This document shows positions 1 through 11,190 of a DNA stretch of 64,000 bases, in pieces. Made by a program: the position numbers and the translations under genes. The stretch covers positions 157,902,754-157,966,753 of the forward strand of contig NC_085136.1 in assembly GCF_035046485.1 (NCBI RefSeq), given 5' to 3'. The notes under the pieces are model-generated. The model saw nothing but the letters and a program-made list of their open reading frames with translations. It had not been told where the DNA came from and ran no database searches. The DNA is from Aedes albopictus. Its lineage: Eukaryota > Arthropoda > Insecta > Diptera > Culicidae. Every line of letters begins with the position of its first letter. Position 1 is the first letter of the stretch.

Positions 1-1
1 C

Positions 2-899
2 CATATCGTTACACCTGGAGATCACCACAGCAGACGGAATCTCCAATCGACCACGTTCTGATTGACGGACGGCACTTCTCCGACATTATCGACGTCAGGA
101 CCTATCGTGGCGCCAACATCGACTCCGATCACTATCTGGATGGTCAAACTGCACCGTCATCAACAATGTACGGTACCGGCGACCACCACGGTACAACCTA
201 GAGCGACTAAAACAACCGGATGTCCCCTCAGTATACGCGCAGAATCTCGAGGCCGCGTTGTCAGACGAGGTCGAGCTCAATGAGGCCCCTCTAGAGGACT
301 GCTGGAGTACAGTGGAAACAGCCATCAACGACGCAGCTGAGAGCACCATCGGGTACGTGGAACGGAATCGACAGAACGAATGGTTCGACGAAGAGTGCAG
401 AACGGTTTTGGAGGTGAAAAACGCAGCGCGGCTGATAATGCTGCAGCAAGGGACCCGACAGAACGTGGAACGTTACAAACGGAAGCGAAAATGGCAGACC
501 CGCCTCTTTCGGGAGAAAAAGCACCGCCTGGAAGAAGTGGAGTGCGAAGGAACGGAACTGCTGTGCCACTCCCAAGAAACAAGGAAGTATAACCAGAAGC
601 TCAACGCATTCCGCAACGGCTTCGTGCTGCGAGCCAAAATGTACAGGGATAAGGAGGAGCCTCCTAACCGACGGACGTGAGGTGATCGAAAAGTGAAAGC
701 AGCACTTCGATGAGCACCTGAATAGCGTGGAGAACATAGGCATGGCAACGGAGGAAACGACTATGCCAGTGCAGCGGAGGACGAAAATGAAACAACTCCC
801 ACGCTGAAGTAAGTTAAGGATGCCATTCGTCAGCTCAAAACCAACCTGCTTTGGTAAGGATGGTATCGCAGCTGAACTCATCAAGATGGGCCCAGAAAA
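2..899 (+). pseudogene. RTE-clade LINE fragment: endonuclease C-terminus and linker
   Basis: This is a remnant of an RTE/JAM1-type non-LTR retrotransposon. The first 130 bases encode the end of the AP-like endonuclease: the DHVLIDGRHFSD block and then NIDSDHYL, where the catalytic Ser-Asp-His is intact. A basic, Arg/Lys- and Glu-rich linker follows (258-680) that matches the minus-strand copy at 5.8-6.5 kb almost residue for residue. Stops and frameshifts appear near 160 and 680-850. Similarity ends around 899, just after the ELIKMGP segment that precedes the reverse transcriptase, so the RT domain is missing. No start codon or 5' end lies in the window. The family call rests on the RT seen in the other copies here; JAM1 is the RTE element I know from Aedes aegypti. 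Confidence 0.85.
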
Positions 900-1035
900 C
901 TCATTTACCGCTGCTGGCCTTTGATGTAAATTTGAATATGTGAGAACGAGAAATTCACGCACCACGGAAAAATTGAAAAAAAAAGATAGTTTAAACTTTT
1001 AATCGTGGATAATTTTTCAATACTGTAGAAATCTA

Positions 1036-2620
1036 CAGGGGATAGACAAAATGATCGGGACAGGCAAAATTTTCACTTTCCAAAAAATGTTCAACTAGCT
1101 GTAACTTTTCGAAAAGTGCATCAAATATTCTCAAATTTTTACTGTAAGTTCTTCAACTAGTTGTGTATCAGTGGACAAAATTTGGAAAAGATCGGACAAT
1201 TCTTCACGAAGTTATAAAGATTTTTGAAAAAGATAAAATTATCCGATAGCCAACTTTGAGCTGTTATATCTCCGGATTCAATGAACCGATTGCAATGAAA
1301 TTTTGACCATTCATTACTTATATAATGAACTCTGGAAAACATTGAACTTAACTTGAAATTTTTAACAAGCGAAAAAGTTATAGCGATTTTATTTTTTCAC
1401 GATTTTTTAGTAAATTGGTCTATTTTTAATATGCATCCCATTACTTTTTCAATTTATTGGCGGCTATGTTGTTACTTTCCTTCAAAACGCATTTATATAT
1501 AAGTCAATTAGAGGGAAACTAAATGAACTCTAATTTGCATCTTGAATTTTGAAACGATGTTGATGTTTTGGATAATTTGGTGTTTTTTAGAAAAATAATC
1601 TAATCGTTATAACTTTCTTCCCTGTTAAGAATATTAAGTTAAGTCAATGGTTTTTCATAGCTCATTATATAAGTCATAAATGGACAAAATTTCATTGCAT
1701 TCGGTTCATTGAATCCGGAGATATAACAGCTCAAAGTTGGCTACACAGCGCAACATTTTTTTTGTCTCAAGAGCAAACTTTTGTGTCTCCGAAGGTTTTT
1801 GGGCCGCTGAATCCGAATCCGGGCTCAGATTTGCTCTAACACGTCACAATTTTGAGCTATACCTCAATTTATAGGGCAAAATATGCGATTTTGGGCTTTT
1901 TTGACTGCAAGCCATTAAGCTTGGAAATATTTTTCTTAACCAATCAAAAGGTTAATTGGTCAATTAACATCTAAATTAACGACTCATGCTAAATATTTCG
2001 TTTTACCTAATCAAATTTGATAGATTTAAGCATTTTATGTTAGTATGAAAACTTGCATGCAACTTTTGGAGGGTGACTTGTATGGGAAATATCGTACTAA
2101 ACATAAATCGCTTAAAACTATCAAATTCAATTTGGTAAAACAAAATATTTTGCATGAGTCGTTAGTTTAGATGTTAATTGACCAATTAACCTTTTGATTG
2201 CTTAAAAAAATATTTCCAAGCTTAATGGATTGCAATCAAAAAAGCCCAAAATCGCATATTTTGCCATATAAATTGAGGTATAGCTCAAAATTGTGACGTG
2301 TTAGAGCAAATCTGAGCCCGGATTCGGATTCAGCGGCCCAAAATCCTTCGGAGACACATAAGTTTGCTCTTGAGACAGACAAAAAGTTATTTTTTGTTAC
2401 GCTGTGCTATCGGATAATTTTACCTTTTTCAAAAATCTTTATAACTTCGTGAAGAATTGTTCGATCTTTTCCAAATTTTGTCCACTGATACACAACTAGT
2501 TGAAGAACTTACGGTAAAACTTTGAAAATATTTGATGCACTTTTCGAAAAGTTACAGCTAATTGAACATTTTTTGAAAGGTGAAAATTTTGCCTGTCCCG
2601 ATCATTTTGTCTATCCCCTG
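1036..2620. mobile_element. Foldback TA-element (long inverted arms), split by an inner foldback
   Basis: The two ends are inverted copies starting CAGGGGATAGACAAAATG and are flanked by TA at 1034-1035 and 2621-2622, as expected for a Tc1/mariner-type integration. The arms stay complementary for about 290 bp and more weakly to the centre, so the element is essentially one long hairpin. Removing the inner insertion (1744-2406) and its 3-bp duplication gives about 919 bp. No transposase coding capacity is visible. It lies just beyond the truncated end of the RTE fragment. Confidence 0.8.
1744..2406. mobile_element. Inner foldback element, CACAGCG termini, 3-bp duplication
   Basis: A 663-bp near-palindrome begins CACAGCGCAACA and ends TTACGCTGTG. 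CTA occurs on both sides (1741-1743 and 2407-2409), while the opposite arm of the host foldback reads straight through this point, so the insertion site is exact. The arms are about 300 bp each around a short centre near 2040-2080. A 3-bp duplication with CAC termini would fit PIF/Harbinger or CACTA-like transposition; I cannot decide which. There is no open reading frame of note. Confidence 0.75.
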
Positions 2621-2631
2621 TATAATAATGC

Positions 2632-3050
2632 CGGGGCCCGTGGCGCAAATGGTCACACGTTTGCTTCATAAGCATATGGTCATGGGTTTGATCCCAGCCT
2701 CGGCACTTTCGTCAGTTGCTCATTCCCCCTGAGAGCAGCTGACACCGACCCTCTTCTGGGCTCATGGCTCAAATGGACCCGGATACTTGGACATCGGCGA
2801 ACCGCAACCCGCAATCGGACTGGAAACAGGAATATCCAACAGCCACACATCAACATGCTCGTGCTTATCATTCTACCATGGTAGGGTAGAAAGTGAAAGC
2901 GGCGCAACGGCAACCAGTTCGATATAGTAGAATTAGAATAGAAAACATTTAGGCACTGTACAAATTGTAAGTACAGCTTCCAATTGGAATCGCTCACGCA
3001 GTGCCCCAGTGGACAATAGAGCTGTAAATAAGGTTAAGTGATTAAAAAAA
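2632..3050 (+). mobile_element. tRNA-derived SINE (Feilai-like)
   Basis: The head carries pol III promoter boxes: an A-box-like GTGGCGCAAATGGTC and a B-box-like GGTTTGATCCC about 45 bases later. A tRNA-unrelated body of about 330 bp follows and ends in an A-rich tail near 3040-3050. The size and head resemble the Feilai SINE of Aedes, but the family name is from memory. The 105-codon reading frame on its minus strand is a chance product. Confidence 0.75.
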
Positions 3051-4290
3051 AAGGTACTTTATCTTCAATGCATATTTGTTGAATGTCTGAAAGTGTGTTG
3101 CATTATTTAGCCATTATTATTAGTAATAAACCTCGATGGCGAATCAATTTATGAACTTAATTCAAGGCGAAAGCTCTACTGCTTTATTAGCATATTGCCA
3201 CATGAAATTCTAACTTTACTTATTACTCATCTAATTTTAATTCTTTACTTATCGAAAAGATTTTCATTAAAAATCAAATTACTCTTCCTGTGAACCTAAT
3301 ACGATATACATAAAAGCAATGAAAGTCTAACACTTTAAAAGCAAACGTTGGAAGTCTCGTCACTTCTGATCTCATTCAATTTGTTCTGCCAAATGAACTG
3401 ATGACATTAAGTTCATCCAGTTATCCCATTTGAAATTTAAATTTCTCCACAGTCCAAAGATGACACGAGATCTTCGCAGCTTAACCGCAGTTTGCTAACC
3501 TCGCCTCGCCGCACCGAACGAAATGCGGCGGGGAAATCTTCAAAGTCATGAAAAAGGCAAGAGGAAAAAAAACTTCCACCCACGTACACCTACTTTTTTG
3601 CTCGTTCTCACTTTCCTCAAGTACCTCACGGAGCAGCAATGTACAACAATTCGTTCTTCGATGCTTCTATGATGAAGGAATAAAAAAATTACTTATGCAA
3701 AAAGTTTCTAAATTAAATTTACATTTTCCTTTTGTCTTACTGTTGTTTGTAGCGTAGCACTGTGCGTACAGTGGTGGCGTGGTGGGGTATATTTTTAAAC
3801 GCACAACACTGCATCAGTTTCTCATAACATTTGTTTCTCTAATTAAAAGATCGTCATTTTAAGCATTTCTTGAACAAGTGATCAATACAATAAGATGCTT
3901 CATTACTAAAAAAAAAAATGCAAAACTGGCGTTCCATGATCGAATTGCTCAAAACCAAATTCATGAGATCACTGTACCTACTACCATCTCTAATGCCGAC
4001 CAAATATCAAGACGACCCATCCCGGTAAGCTTTACTGGTGATACGTGCGTGAGTAACGAAAAGAAATTTCCCTTCATAGGCATACGGTGAGTAGGAAAAT
4101 AGGTTAGTTTTGCCTGGGGCGAAAATTAAACTAACACGAGCGATGTTAAATTGATTATGGTGTCATTTTGATGGTTATGGAAATCGGGAAATACTTTCAT
4201 GATTTGGTGACAATTTAAGCTAAAAATCCTTCAAGTGTAAAAATTATCGGCGTGTTAAAGTTGGTTCTTCGAACCATTTAGTTGATAATT
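3051..4290. other. No gene recognised
   Basis: AT-rich sequence with short open frames (3548-3757, 3878-4090) that show no motif I recognise and no codon bias resembling the coding pieces elsewhere. I saw no clear terminal repeats. Confidence 0.5.
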
Positions 4291-4363
4291 ATCATTGATT
4301 GATTGATTGATTTGTCTTTATTAGAGAGACTTTCAGCCCTTGGCTGGTTCGTCTGATAATTAT
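4291..4363. repeat. SINE 3' tail fragment with TTGA microsatellite
   Basis: A run of TTGATTGATTGATTG leads into a short block reading TCTTTATTAGAGAGACTT and CAGCCCTTGGCTGGTTCGTC. The same block recurs in the SINE at 52.1 kb and, inverted, near 56.09-56.14 kb next to CAAT repeats. It looks like the variable microsatellite tail of a tRNA-derived SINE whose head is missing here. Confidence 0.55.
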
Positions 4364-4509
4364 CATGTTTATTTCGCTAATACTTTTTTTTGTAAGTAAT
4401 GTACACCTTGGAACTCGAGATGCAATAATGATCAAAAGGTAAGAAGGCTCCTTACATTAAATACATTTATTTGTTCAACATCACATTTAAGACAAGACAT
4501 AATCAACAA

Positions 4510-4995
4510 TAGTATAGTACGCCACAATACTCGGTTTGTGGCTGCCGTTCTCCATCCTCGGTCGCGCACAATGCTCGCTAGGTCACGCTCCACCTGGTCC
4601 GCCTATCGTGCTCTCTGCGCTCCACGCCTTCTTGTGTCAACCGGATCAGTTGCAAATACCAGCTTTGCAGGGTTGTTGTCCGGCATTCTTGCAACATGCC
4701 GAGCCCACCGTACCCTTCCTGCTTTGGCCACCTTCTGGATGCTGGGTTCACCGTAAAGTGCAGCGAGCTCGTGGTTCATCTTTCTCCGCCACACACCGTC
4801 CTCCTGTACACCGCCGAAGATCGTCCTTAGCACGCGTCGCTCGAAAACTCCGAGTGCTTGCAGGTCCTCCTCGAGCCTGGTTGATGTCTCGTGTCCATAG
4901 AGGATCACCGGTCTTATTAGCGTTTTGTACATGGTGCATTTCGTGGGTGAATCTTTTTCGACCGCAGTTTCTTCTGGAGCCCGTAGTAGGCCCAA
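4510..4995 (-). pseudogene. RTE C-terminal region
   Basis: The frame 4995-4603 encodes the typical RTE tail: RPVILYGHET, ERRVLRTIFGGVQEDG, NHELAALYGEPSIQKVAKAG and WARHVARMPDNNPAKLV. It overlaps the end of the RT frame in another register, which marks a frameshift near 4920-4990. The same tail recurs at 22.5-23.0 kb and, eroded, at 28.8-29.2 kb. Confidence 0.85.
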
Positions 4996-5967
4996 CTTCC
5001 GCTGATGATGCGCCTCCGAATTTCACAGCTCATGGTGTTGTCAGTCGTCAGTGAGGATCCGATGTAGACGAATTCCTTCACCACCTCGAAAGTATCCCCG
5101 TCTATCGTAACATTACTACCCAGACGGATCCGGTCGTTTTCGGTTCCGCCTACCAGCATGTACTTTGTTTTTGAGGCATTCACCACCAATCCGACCTTTG
5201 CTGCTTCACGTTTCAGGCGGGTGTACAGCTCTGCCACCGTTCCAAATGTTCTTGCGATAATGTCCATGTCGTCCGCAAAGCACACAGATTGACCGGATTT
5301 TGTGAAAATCGTTCCCCGGCTGTTGAGCCCGGCTTGTCGCATCGCACCTTCCAGAGCGATGTTGAAGAGTAGACATGAGAGTCCATCACCTTGTCGCAGT
5401 CCCCGGCGAGATTCGAATGAACTGGATAGTTCACCCGAAACCCTTACGCAGTTTTGCACACCGTCCATCGTTGCTTTAATCAGTTTAGTCAGCTTCCCAG
5501 GAAAGCCGTTTTCGTCCATGATTCTCCATAGCTCTGCGCGGTCGATACTGTCGCATGCCGCCGATGAACAGGTGATGCGTTTGGACCTGGTATTCACGGC
5601 ATTTCTGGAAGATTTGCCGTACGATGAAGATCTGGTCCGTTGTCGACCGGCCGTCGATGAAACCGGCTTGATAACTTCCCACGAACTCATTCGTTTTAGG
5701 TGGCAGACGACGGAAGATGATCTGGGATAGCACTTTGTAGGCAGCATTCAAAATAGTGATCGCCCTGAAGTTCTCACATTCCAAATGGTCGCCATTCTTG
5801 TGTATGGGGCAGATTACCACTTCCTTCCACTCCTCCGGTAGCTGTTCGGTTTCCCAGATCCTGCCGATACACACAGGTGGCCAACTTTTCTGGGCCCATC
5901 TTGATGAGTTCAGCTGCGATACCATCCTTACCAGCTGCTTTGTTGGTTTTGAGCTGGCGAATGGCAT
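4917..5967 (-). pseudogene. RTE reverse transcriptase domain
   Basis: Frame 5967-5485 holds RT block 1-2a (LPEEWKEVVICPIHKNGD, then the FRAITILNAAYKVLSQI block and SYQAGFIDGRSTTDQ). Frame 5747-4917 holds the later blocks: the FPGKLTKLIKATMDG region, SRRGLRQGDGLSCLLFN, and the catalytic VCFADDMDI. At least one frameshift, around 5560, separates them. The order and the FADD-D catalytic motif fit the RTE clade. The enzyme would copy the element RNA at the nicked site; this copy cannot make it intact. Confidence 0.9.
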
Positions 5968-6557
5968 CCTTAACTTCCCTCAACGTGGAAGTTGGTTCAT
6001 TTCCGTCCTCCGCTGCACTGGCGTCGTCGTTTCCTCCGTTGCCGTGGGCTCCCGTGCCTACGTTCTCCACGCCGTTCAGGTGCTGATCGAACTGCTGTTT
6101 CCACCTCTCGATCACCTCACGTCCGTCCGTCAAGAGGCTTCCGTTCTTATCCCTGCATATTTCGGCTCGCGGCACGAAGCTGTTGCGGGATGCGTTGAGC
6201 TTCTGATAGAACTTCTGTGTTTCTTGGGAACGGCACAGCAGTTCCATTTCTTCACACTCCGCTTCTTCCAGACGGCGCTTTTTCTCCCGAAAAAGGTAGG
6301 TCTGCTGTTTCCGCTTCTGTTTATAACGTTCCACGTGCTGTTGAGTCTCTTGCTGCAGCATTACCGCCCTCGCTGCGTTCTTTTCCTCCAAAACCGTTCC
6401 GCACTCTTCGTCGAACCATTCGATTCCGTTCCACGTACCCGATGGTGCTCTCGGCTGCGTCGTTGATGGCTGGTTTCACTGTACTCCAGCAGTCCTCTAG
6501 AGGGGCCTCATCGTGCTCGCCCTCATCTGGCAACGCGGCCTCGAGATTCTGCGACAT
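5774..6557 (-). pseudogene. RTE linker between endonuclease and reverse transcriptase
   Basis: Frames at 6557-6321 and 6391-5774 encode a charged, coiled-coil-like segment (FREKKRRLEEAECEEMELL region) and then the conserved approach to RT, ending in AAGKDGIAAELIKMGPEKL. It aligns with positions 258-899 on the plus strand. Two frame changes separate it from its neighbours. Confidence 0.8.
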
Positions 6558-7536
6558 CCGGTTGTTTCAGTCGCTCTAGGTTATACAGTGGCTGTCGCCG
6601 GTACCGTACATTGTTGATGACGGAGAGTTTTGGGCGCAGTTTGACCATCACCAGATATTGGTCGGAGTCGATGTTGGCACCACGATAGGTCCTGACATCG
6701 ATAATGTCGGAGAAGTGCCTTCCGTCAATCAGAACGTGATCGATTTGAGATTCCGTATGCTGTGGTGATCTCCAGGTGTAACGATAAGAAAGGCTGTATT
6801 GGAAAATGGTGCTACGTATGGCCATATTTTTGGAGGCGGCGAAATCAATGAGTCGTAGGCCGTTTTCGTTCGTTTGCTGGTGGGCGCTGAACTTACCAAT
6901 CGTCGGTCTGAATTCCTCCTCCTGGCCTACCTGAGCGTTCAAATCTCCTATGATGATCTTGACGTCGTGGCTTGGGCGGCGATCTTACTCGCGTTCGAGC
7001 TGCGCGTAGAATGCGACCTTGTCATCATCAGTGCTTCCGGAGTGTGGGCTGTGCACGTTTATTATGCTGAAGTTGAAGAAACAGCCCTTGATCCTCAACC
7101 TACACATTCTTTCGTCGATCGGCCACCAACCGATCACGCGCCTCTGCATATCACCATCGTGAAGCTGTTCCCAGCTCGCGTGTGTTGCCACAGCTCTGGT
7201 AGATGGTATGATTACCTCTAAACGCACCATGGATCCTGTCCAACACACCTCCTGCAGCGCTACGATGCCGAACCCGCGGTCTTTCAGTAGATCGGCGAGT
7301 ATGGGGGTGCTCCCAATGAAGTTGAGAGATCGACAGTTCCACGTACCGAGTTTCCAATCGCAAGTCCTTTTTGTTCGCTGGGGTCGTTGCCGTTGGTCTC
7401 GGTTCGTATTAATCTGTTGCTGATTTTCCGTTACAATGGTTTTTTTTACGGCTGGCTCGTAGGGCCTGACACCAACCCCTACTTTCCGGAGGACCATACT
7501 TAGTGCACAGTTGAGCTTAGAGTCCTTGCCTGGCAC
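6523..7536 (-). pseudogene. RTE endonuclease domain (APE-like)
   Basis: The first frame (7536-6985) carries the N-terminal endonuclease motifs: LGTWNCRSLN with the conserved Asn, and VALQEVCWTG with the catalytic Glu. INVHSPHSG follows near the end of that frame. The second frame (6942-6523) continues with NAQVG, GLRLIDFA and DHVLIDGRHFSD, so a frameshift lies at about 6950-6985. In the last catalytic block this copy reads SDQYLV where the fragment at the window start reads SDHYL. The general-base His is therefore Gln, and the domain would be inactive even if the frame were repaired. The domain normally nicks the target DNA to prime reverse transcription. Confidence 0.85.
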
Positions 7537-7905
7537 TCGGGCGTAGGTCAGCCGCCCCTAACATGGGGATCAGACGCTGTTGTGAGCCGCTCCTCCTGGA
7601 GAACAGACGCTCAGGTTTGCCGAAGCAAACCCCTCTTCCCTGTCAGCCTACAACCAAAGTTCCCACCGGGGTTGGTTTCCCGATCTTCCCTAAGGTTGCG
7701 CATAGTTTCCGGCCGGTACCGCGAGGAGGTAGGGATAGGAGTTGCTGGGCAGAGGCTAGTGGATCACAATGGGGTCTGCATTGCGCAGCATACGCAGCCT
7801 TTACCGTGTCAAGAAGGCTCCTTGTAGCTGTGAATAGGACCTTTACGGGCTTAGTAACCAGCTGGAGTTACGTAGTTCGCCGACGGAAGACAAAATTCGT
7901 GTGAT
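7537..7905 (-). other. RTE 5' leader
   Basis: GC-richer than its surroundings and contiguous with the endonuclease frame, this stretch has stops in all frames and contains no recognisable domain. It is taken as the untranslated leader or promoter region of the minus-strand RTE copy. Confidence 0.5.
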
Positions 7906-8047
7906 AGGCCACGAGTCTTGATCATTAACGGAAGTCCACCAAGCCTATAAAGACATAGCCATTCTCAATCTAATCAAACACAGCAAGCTCCCTACGGTTG
8001 ATTTCGTCACAAGGATGCCGAAAGAACGATAGACGATCCTAGGGTCT

Positions 8048-8247
8048 AGGACCATTTGGGCAAATGGACATATTTTAGGCACGTGCTGCTATACTCAGTC
8101 GATTTCAAACCGATTAACTTGAATTTTTGAACATGGCTAGATACTGTAAGTATCTGATCGTGTCCTAAAAATCAAGTCAATCGGTTCAAAATTGACTGAG
8201 TTATAGCAGCAAGTAATCAAAATAGGTGCTCCTGCCCAAATGGTCCC
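8048..8247. mobile_element. Palindromic mini-element (GGACCATTTGGGCA ends)
   Basis: About 200 bp in which both halves are imperfect inverted copies: GGACCATTTGGGCA near 8049 against TGCCCAAATGGTCC at 8233-8246, with pairing continuing inward through GCTGCTAT and GTCAAT blocks. No coding capacity. Boundaries are within a few bases. Confidence 0.6.
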
Positions 8248-8287
8248 ATTCCCTAATATAGGGAATCTGGGTTGGGATGCACAGGAA

Positions 8288-8456
8288 AGGAGCTGTCCAT
8301 TAATTAGAGGGGGTGGGTGGCTGGGGGGTTGGAAGATCGTACGAGTAATACAAAAATATTAAATATTTTGGTTTCATACAAAAAATCTTACGCCCCCCCC
8401 CCCTGTTGTTGTAAAAAAATCGTCAAAATGTTCTTACCTAATAAATGTCACAGCCC
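8288..8456. mobile_element. Short TIR element, CTGTCCATTAATTA family
   Basis: The left end GAGCTGTCCATTAATTA and the right end ACAGCCCC match the better-preserved copy at 10791-10954. The middle carries a poly-C run and TTTCATACAAAAAATC, also shared with that copy. Non-coding. Confidence 0.5.
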
Positions 8457-9954
8457 CATAAGTTGGTAATTGAAAAACATCTTGAGGTCCAGGGCGGCTG
8501 GAAACGCTATGTCCAAGAATGGATTCAGCGTAGAAGGAATTATTTGTAAGTAGAAATCAATGGGTTGAGTTACATTTTCATTTTCATGCACAAGTCATCA
8601 CTATCTGAAGCACGCATTAAAAATAAAAAAAGACCTTGAACTCATAATCGTTCCACCGAAGGAAGTTTAATTTAAATATGATACCGTTATTGTCGTAAGT
8701 TTCTTCCTGCACTTCATGAATCTCAAACTCCTCATTCAAAGCCCCCATCTGCAGGGTGTGAAACATTCAGGAGAACTTCCGCCGTGCTACTCTTCCACGG
8801 TTGCTGCAGGCTGCTGCAGCATGTGTACGTAATTCTAGTCGCTTGGTTGTTAATTCAGCACTTCCTACTCTGCTGGCTGGGTAGGTACCTATCTACACGA
8901 TGCCAAACTTTGGCCCGCACGCGACGATGCCCCCGACAACCGACAGCTCAAATTTGTGTTCAACAAGGGCAATAATAATAACGTAATGCAATATAGTTTA
9001 ATTTGCGTAATTAATTGCCCTTCACAATAGCATCCGAGACTGGAAATTTAGCGAAAGCGATTTGGCTGTGGGACGCGTCGTAGTGAAGAACTTTAACAGA
9101 CTCCGATTATGTGAAGAGATTAAAAAAAGAAGGGAATAATAGCCCACATCGTAGAAGCAGGAAACGCACGAATTTTCAGCAAAACGATGCAGAGGGTATC
9201 TGGATTTAATTTTCGGTCGGTCCAAGATGATTTAGATTTAGAAATTTCTTTGATTCCTTGAGCATAGTATATATTTATTCAAATTCACATGAAAACCCCA
9301 AAGCTTCGACATATTCAATAACTGTGCCCATGTAATCACTAAGCATTTGAACAAGCCGTACAGTAGATCGTACGTATACGTATTAAGCATTTGAACTGCT
9401 TGCTGTCCTACATAAGCAGTTCGAATGCACAGCTGCCTTGAATCAGCATAAGCTTTCAGTTGTTAATAAGCATTTCAACTGCTTGAGGTGTTTTCGCCAG
9501 AATCACCAGAAGCAATCAGAATGCTTTTCAACTGCTCTACAAAGGCTAAGAGCAAAGAGTATGGGATATATGTTATGCATTTGATTGCTCATGCTGCCTC
9601 TCTCTTACAGAGTCTATGCCTCTGTTGACAAATATGGACATCTAAGTTACTTATTCATTTTTCCCTTATTCATCCAAAAGCTCCGAAACAAACATTGCTG
9701 CAGCTGCTTTGGGTTGGGAACATTGCCATCGAGAAACTACCACACTTAATGCTGTCTAAAAAGATGTGTATCAAATAGGTGTATCTTCGGCGGCTCATAA
9801 GATTAAGATCATTGAGGAAGAGGGGATGAAAATGCTTTACACGCTGTGATATGTCTCTTTGAAAACATGTTTTGGGTGTCGAAACTTAAGATGTTTTCCA
9901 ACCTAGTTTCCAACCATTCTTTATATTGGCAATAAAATTGGCGCACATCATCGA
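8457..9954. other. No gene; cluster of AAGCATTTGAACTGCTT-like repeats at 9335-9600
   Basis: Apart from a loose cluster of about six degenerate copies of the self-complementary motif AAGCATTTGAACTGCTT (near 9338, 9387, 9405 inverted, 9466, 9520 and 9576), I see only anonymous AT-rich sequence. Two of the copies can pair as a hairpin around 9385-9428. The short open frames here have no recognisable motif. Confidence 0.4.
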
Positions 9955-10096
9955 ACCAATTGTAACTGCCTATCTCTAAACTTCATTGGAAGCACCCGCA
10001 TACTCGTCGATCTACTGAAGAACCGCAGGTTCAGAATCATAGCGCTGCAGGAGGTGTGTTGGACAGAATCCATGGTGCGAACGTTTAGAGGTAAGC

Positions 10097-10691
10097 TGTG
10101 TGGCTTCGTGGTCGTGCGGCTAGTGTCACCAAGCACTTAGTCGCATCGTGCTAAGGAGCGCGGGTTCGATTCCCGCCGCAGCTGTCAGGAAAAGTTTTCG
10201 GCTGTGCCACTGGGCGTTACATGCTAGTCCGTTGTCTAGTGTCGTGCTTCCTTCAAAGAGCGAATAGCTCACTGGAAGCATTGAACGTGTCCGTGTCTTT
10301 TAAAGCTGAGACGAGACTCGCGAAGACGGTCTTCTTTTTCTCCACTTTGTTATTTTTTTCTTCTTCCTATCTGTGTTGACATTATGTTTTGGGCTGGTGG
10401 TTCAAACACGTACGTGACCGCATCACCTCACATGCAGTGTGACTGAATCCCATTCACGCACAAAATCATGTTGAGGTGAAATTTTGCATCGCCAACAATC
10501 GTCAAGCAAAGTAATCATTGGAATATTTTGTTTTCAATTTATTTTTGACAGTACAGGAGAAGAAAATGCTGCTCGGAGTGAATTTTGGCTTCAGAATTTA
10601 TCTCGGATAGCGATACTTTCCTCGTTTTAGGTAACGTAATCAAACGGGCTACAACTGACAGCTCAGTTGGGCTGCACTTGACGTTGCTCAG
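10097..10691 (+). mobile_element. tRNA-derived SINE plus attached sequence, 9-bp duplication
   Basis: GAGGTAAGC flanks this 595-bp insertion on both sides (10088-10096 and 10692-10700). The first 250 bp is a SINE: a tRNA-like head with B box GGTTCGATTCC at about 10163, then a body ending in TGTCTTTTAAA. The same SINE is found inverted at 13342-13548. The remaining 340 bp is not part of that SINE, so the insertion may be two nested events. Confidence 0.7.
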
Positions 10692-10790
10692 GAGGTAAGC
10701 ATACCATCAACCAGTGCTGCGGCTACACACGCAAGCTGGGAACAGCTTTCATCGTGATAGGTGATATGCAGAGGCGCGCAATCGGTTGGG

Positions 10791-10954
10791 GGCTGTCCAT
10801 TAATTACGTAAGGGAATTTTTGCGATTTTTCAATACCCCCTCCCCTCCTTGTAAGATTTTTTGTATGGAAAGCCAAATATTTTTGTATGGCGCGTAAGAT
10901 TTCTCAACCCCCCTCCTCCCTCTATAAACAATTACGTAATTAATGGACAGCCCC
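10791..10954. mobile_element. Short TIR element, GGCTGTCCATTAATTACG ends
   Basis: The inverted ends GGGCTGTCCATTAATTACG and CGTAATTAATGGACAGCCC bound 160 bp containing two pyrimidine tracts (CCCCCTCCC type). TTGG lies on both outer sides. It splits the RTE endonuclease sequence exactly, so the insertion point is clear. Confidence 0.75.
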
Positions 10955-10979
10955 TTGGTAGCCGATCGATGATAGAATG

Positions 10980-11179
10980 CAAGGAGAATACATTTTACTA
11001 AGGTGGCGCAGATAAACATTGCAAACCACTGGTTGTCTCTTCCACTCTTCTGGTGTTCTTATGCATCTAAAATAGTGACGTCACTATTTCAGTTCCATAA
11101 GAACACCAGAAGAATGGAAGAGACAACCAGTGGTTTGCAATGTTTATCTGCGCCACCTTAGTAAAATGTATTCTCCTTG
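10980..11179. mobile_element. Palindromic element with perfect 9-bp target duplication
   Basis: This is a 200-bp near-perfect palindrome, CAAGGAGAATACATTTTAC to GTAAAATGTATTCTCCTTG, flanked by GATAGAATG at 10971-10979 and 11180-11188. Nine-base duplications are typical of Mutator-like elements. The apex is a perfect 20-bp palindrome (11070-11089) with a TGACGTCA core, the consensus CREB/ATF site. No open frame. Confidence 0.85.
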
Positions 11180-11190
11180 GATAGAATGTA

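Larger units (their letters stand above)
4437..7905 (-). mobile_element. RTE/JAM1-type LINE, near full length, minus strand
   Basis: This is the most complete RTE copy in the window. In its own orientation it has a 5' leader (7905 down to about 7537), an endonuclease, a basic linker, a reverse transcriptase and a C-terminal segment, and it ends near 4437 in a short TTTAATGTAAG-type tail. The single ORF typical of RTE elements is broken into at least five frames. The 5' end is judged by where similarity stops and may be off by tens of bases. I could not identify a convincing target-site duplication. Confidence 0.85.

Noticed and set aside
2680..2997. 105-codon minus-strand frame
   Set aside because: It lies within a SINE body and shows no motif.
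5302..6579. Long plus-strand frames (142, 236 and 120 codons)
   Set aside because: They are antisense to the RTE reverse transcriptase and linker, whose minus-strand motifs are clear.
4437..7925. Matching words at the two ends of the RTE copy (AATGATCAA and TTGATCATT) as a target duplication
   Set aside because: They are inverted, not direct, repeats and may be chance.
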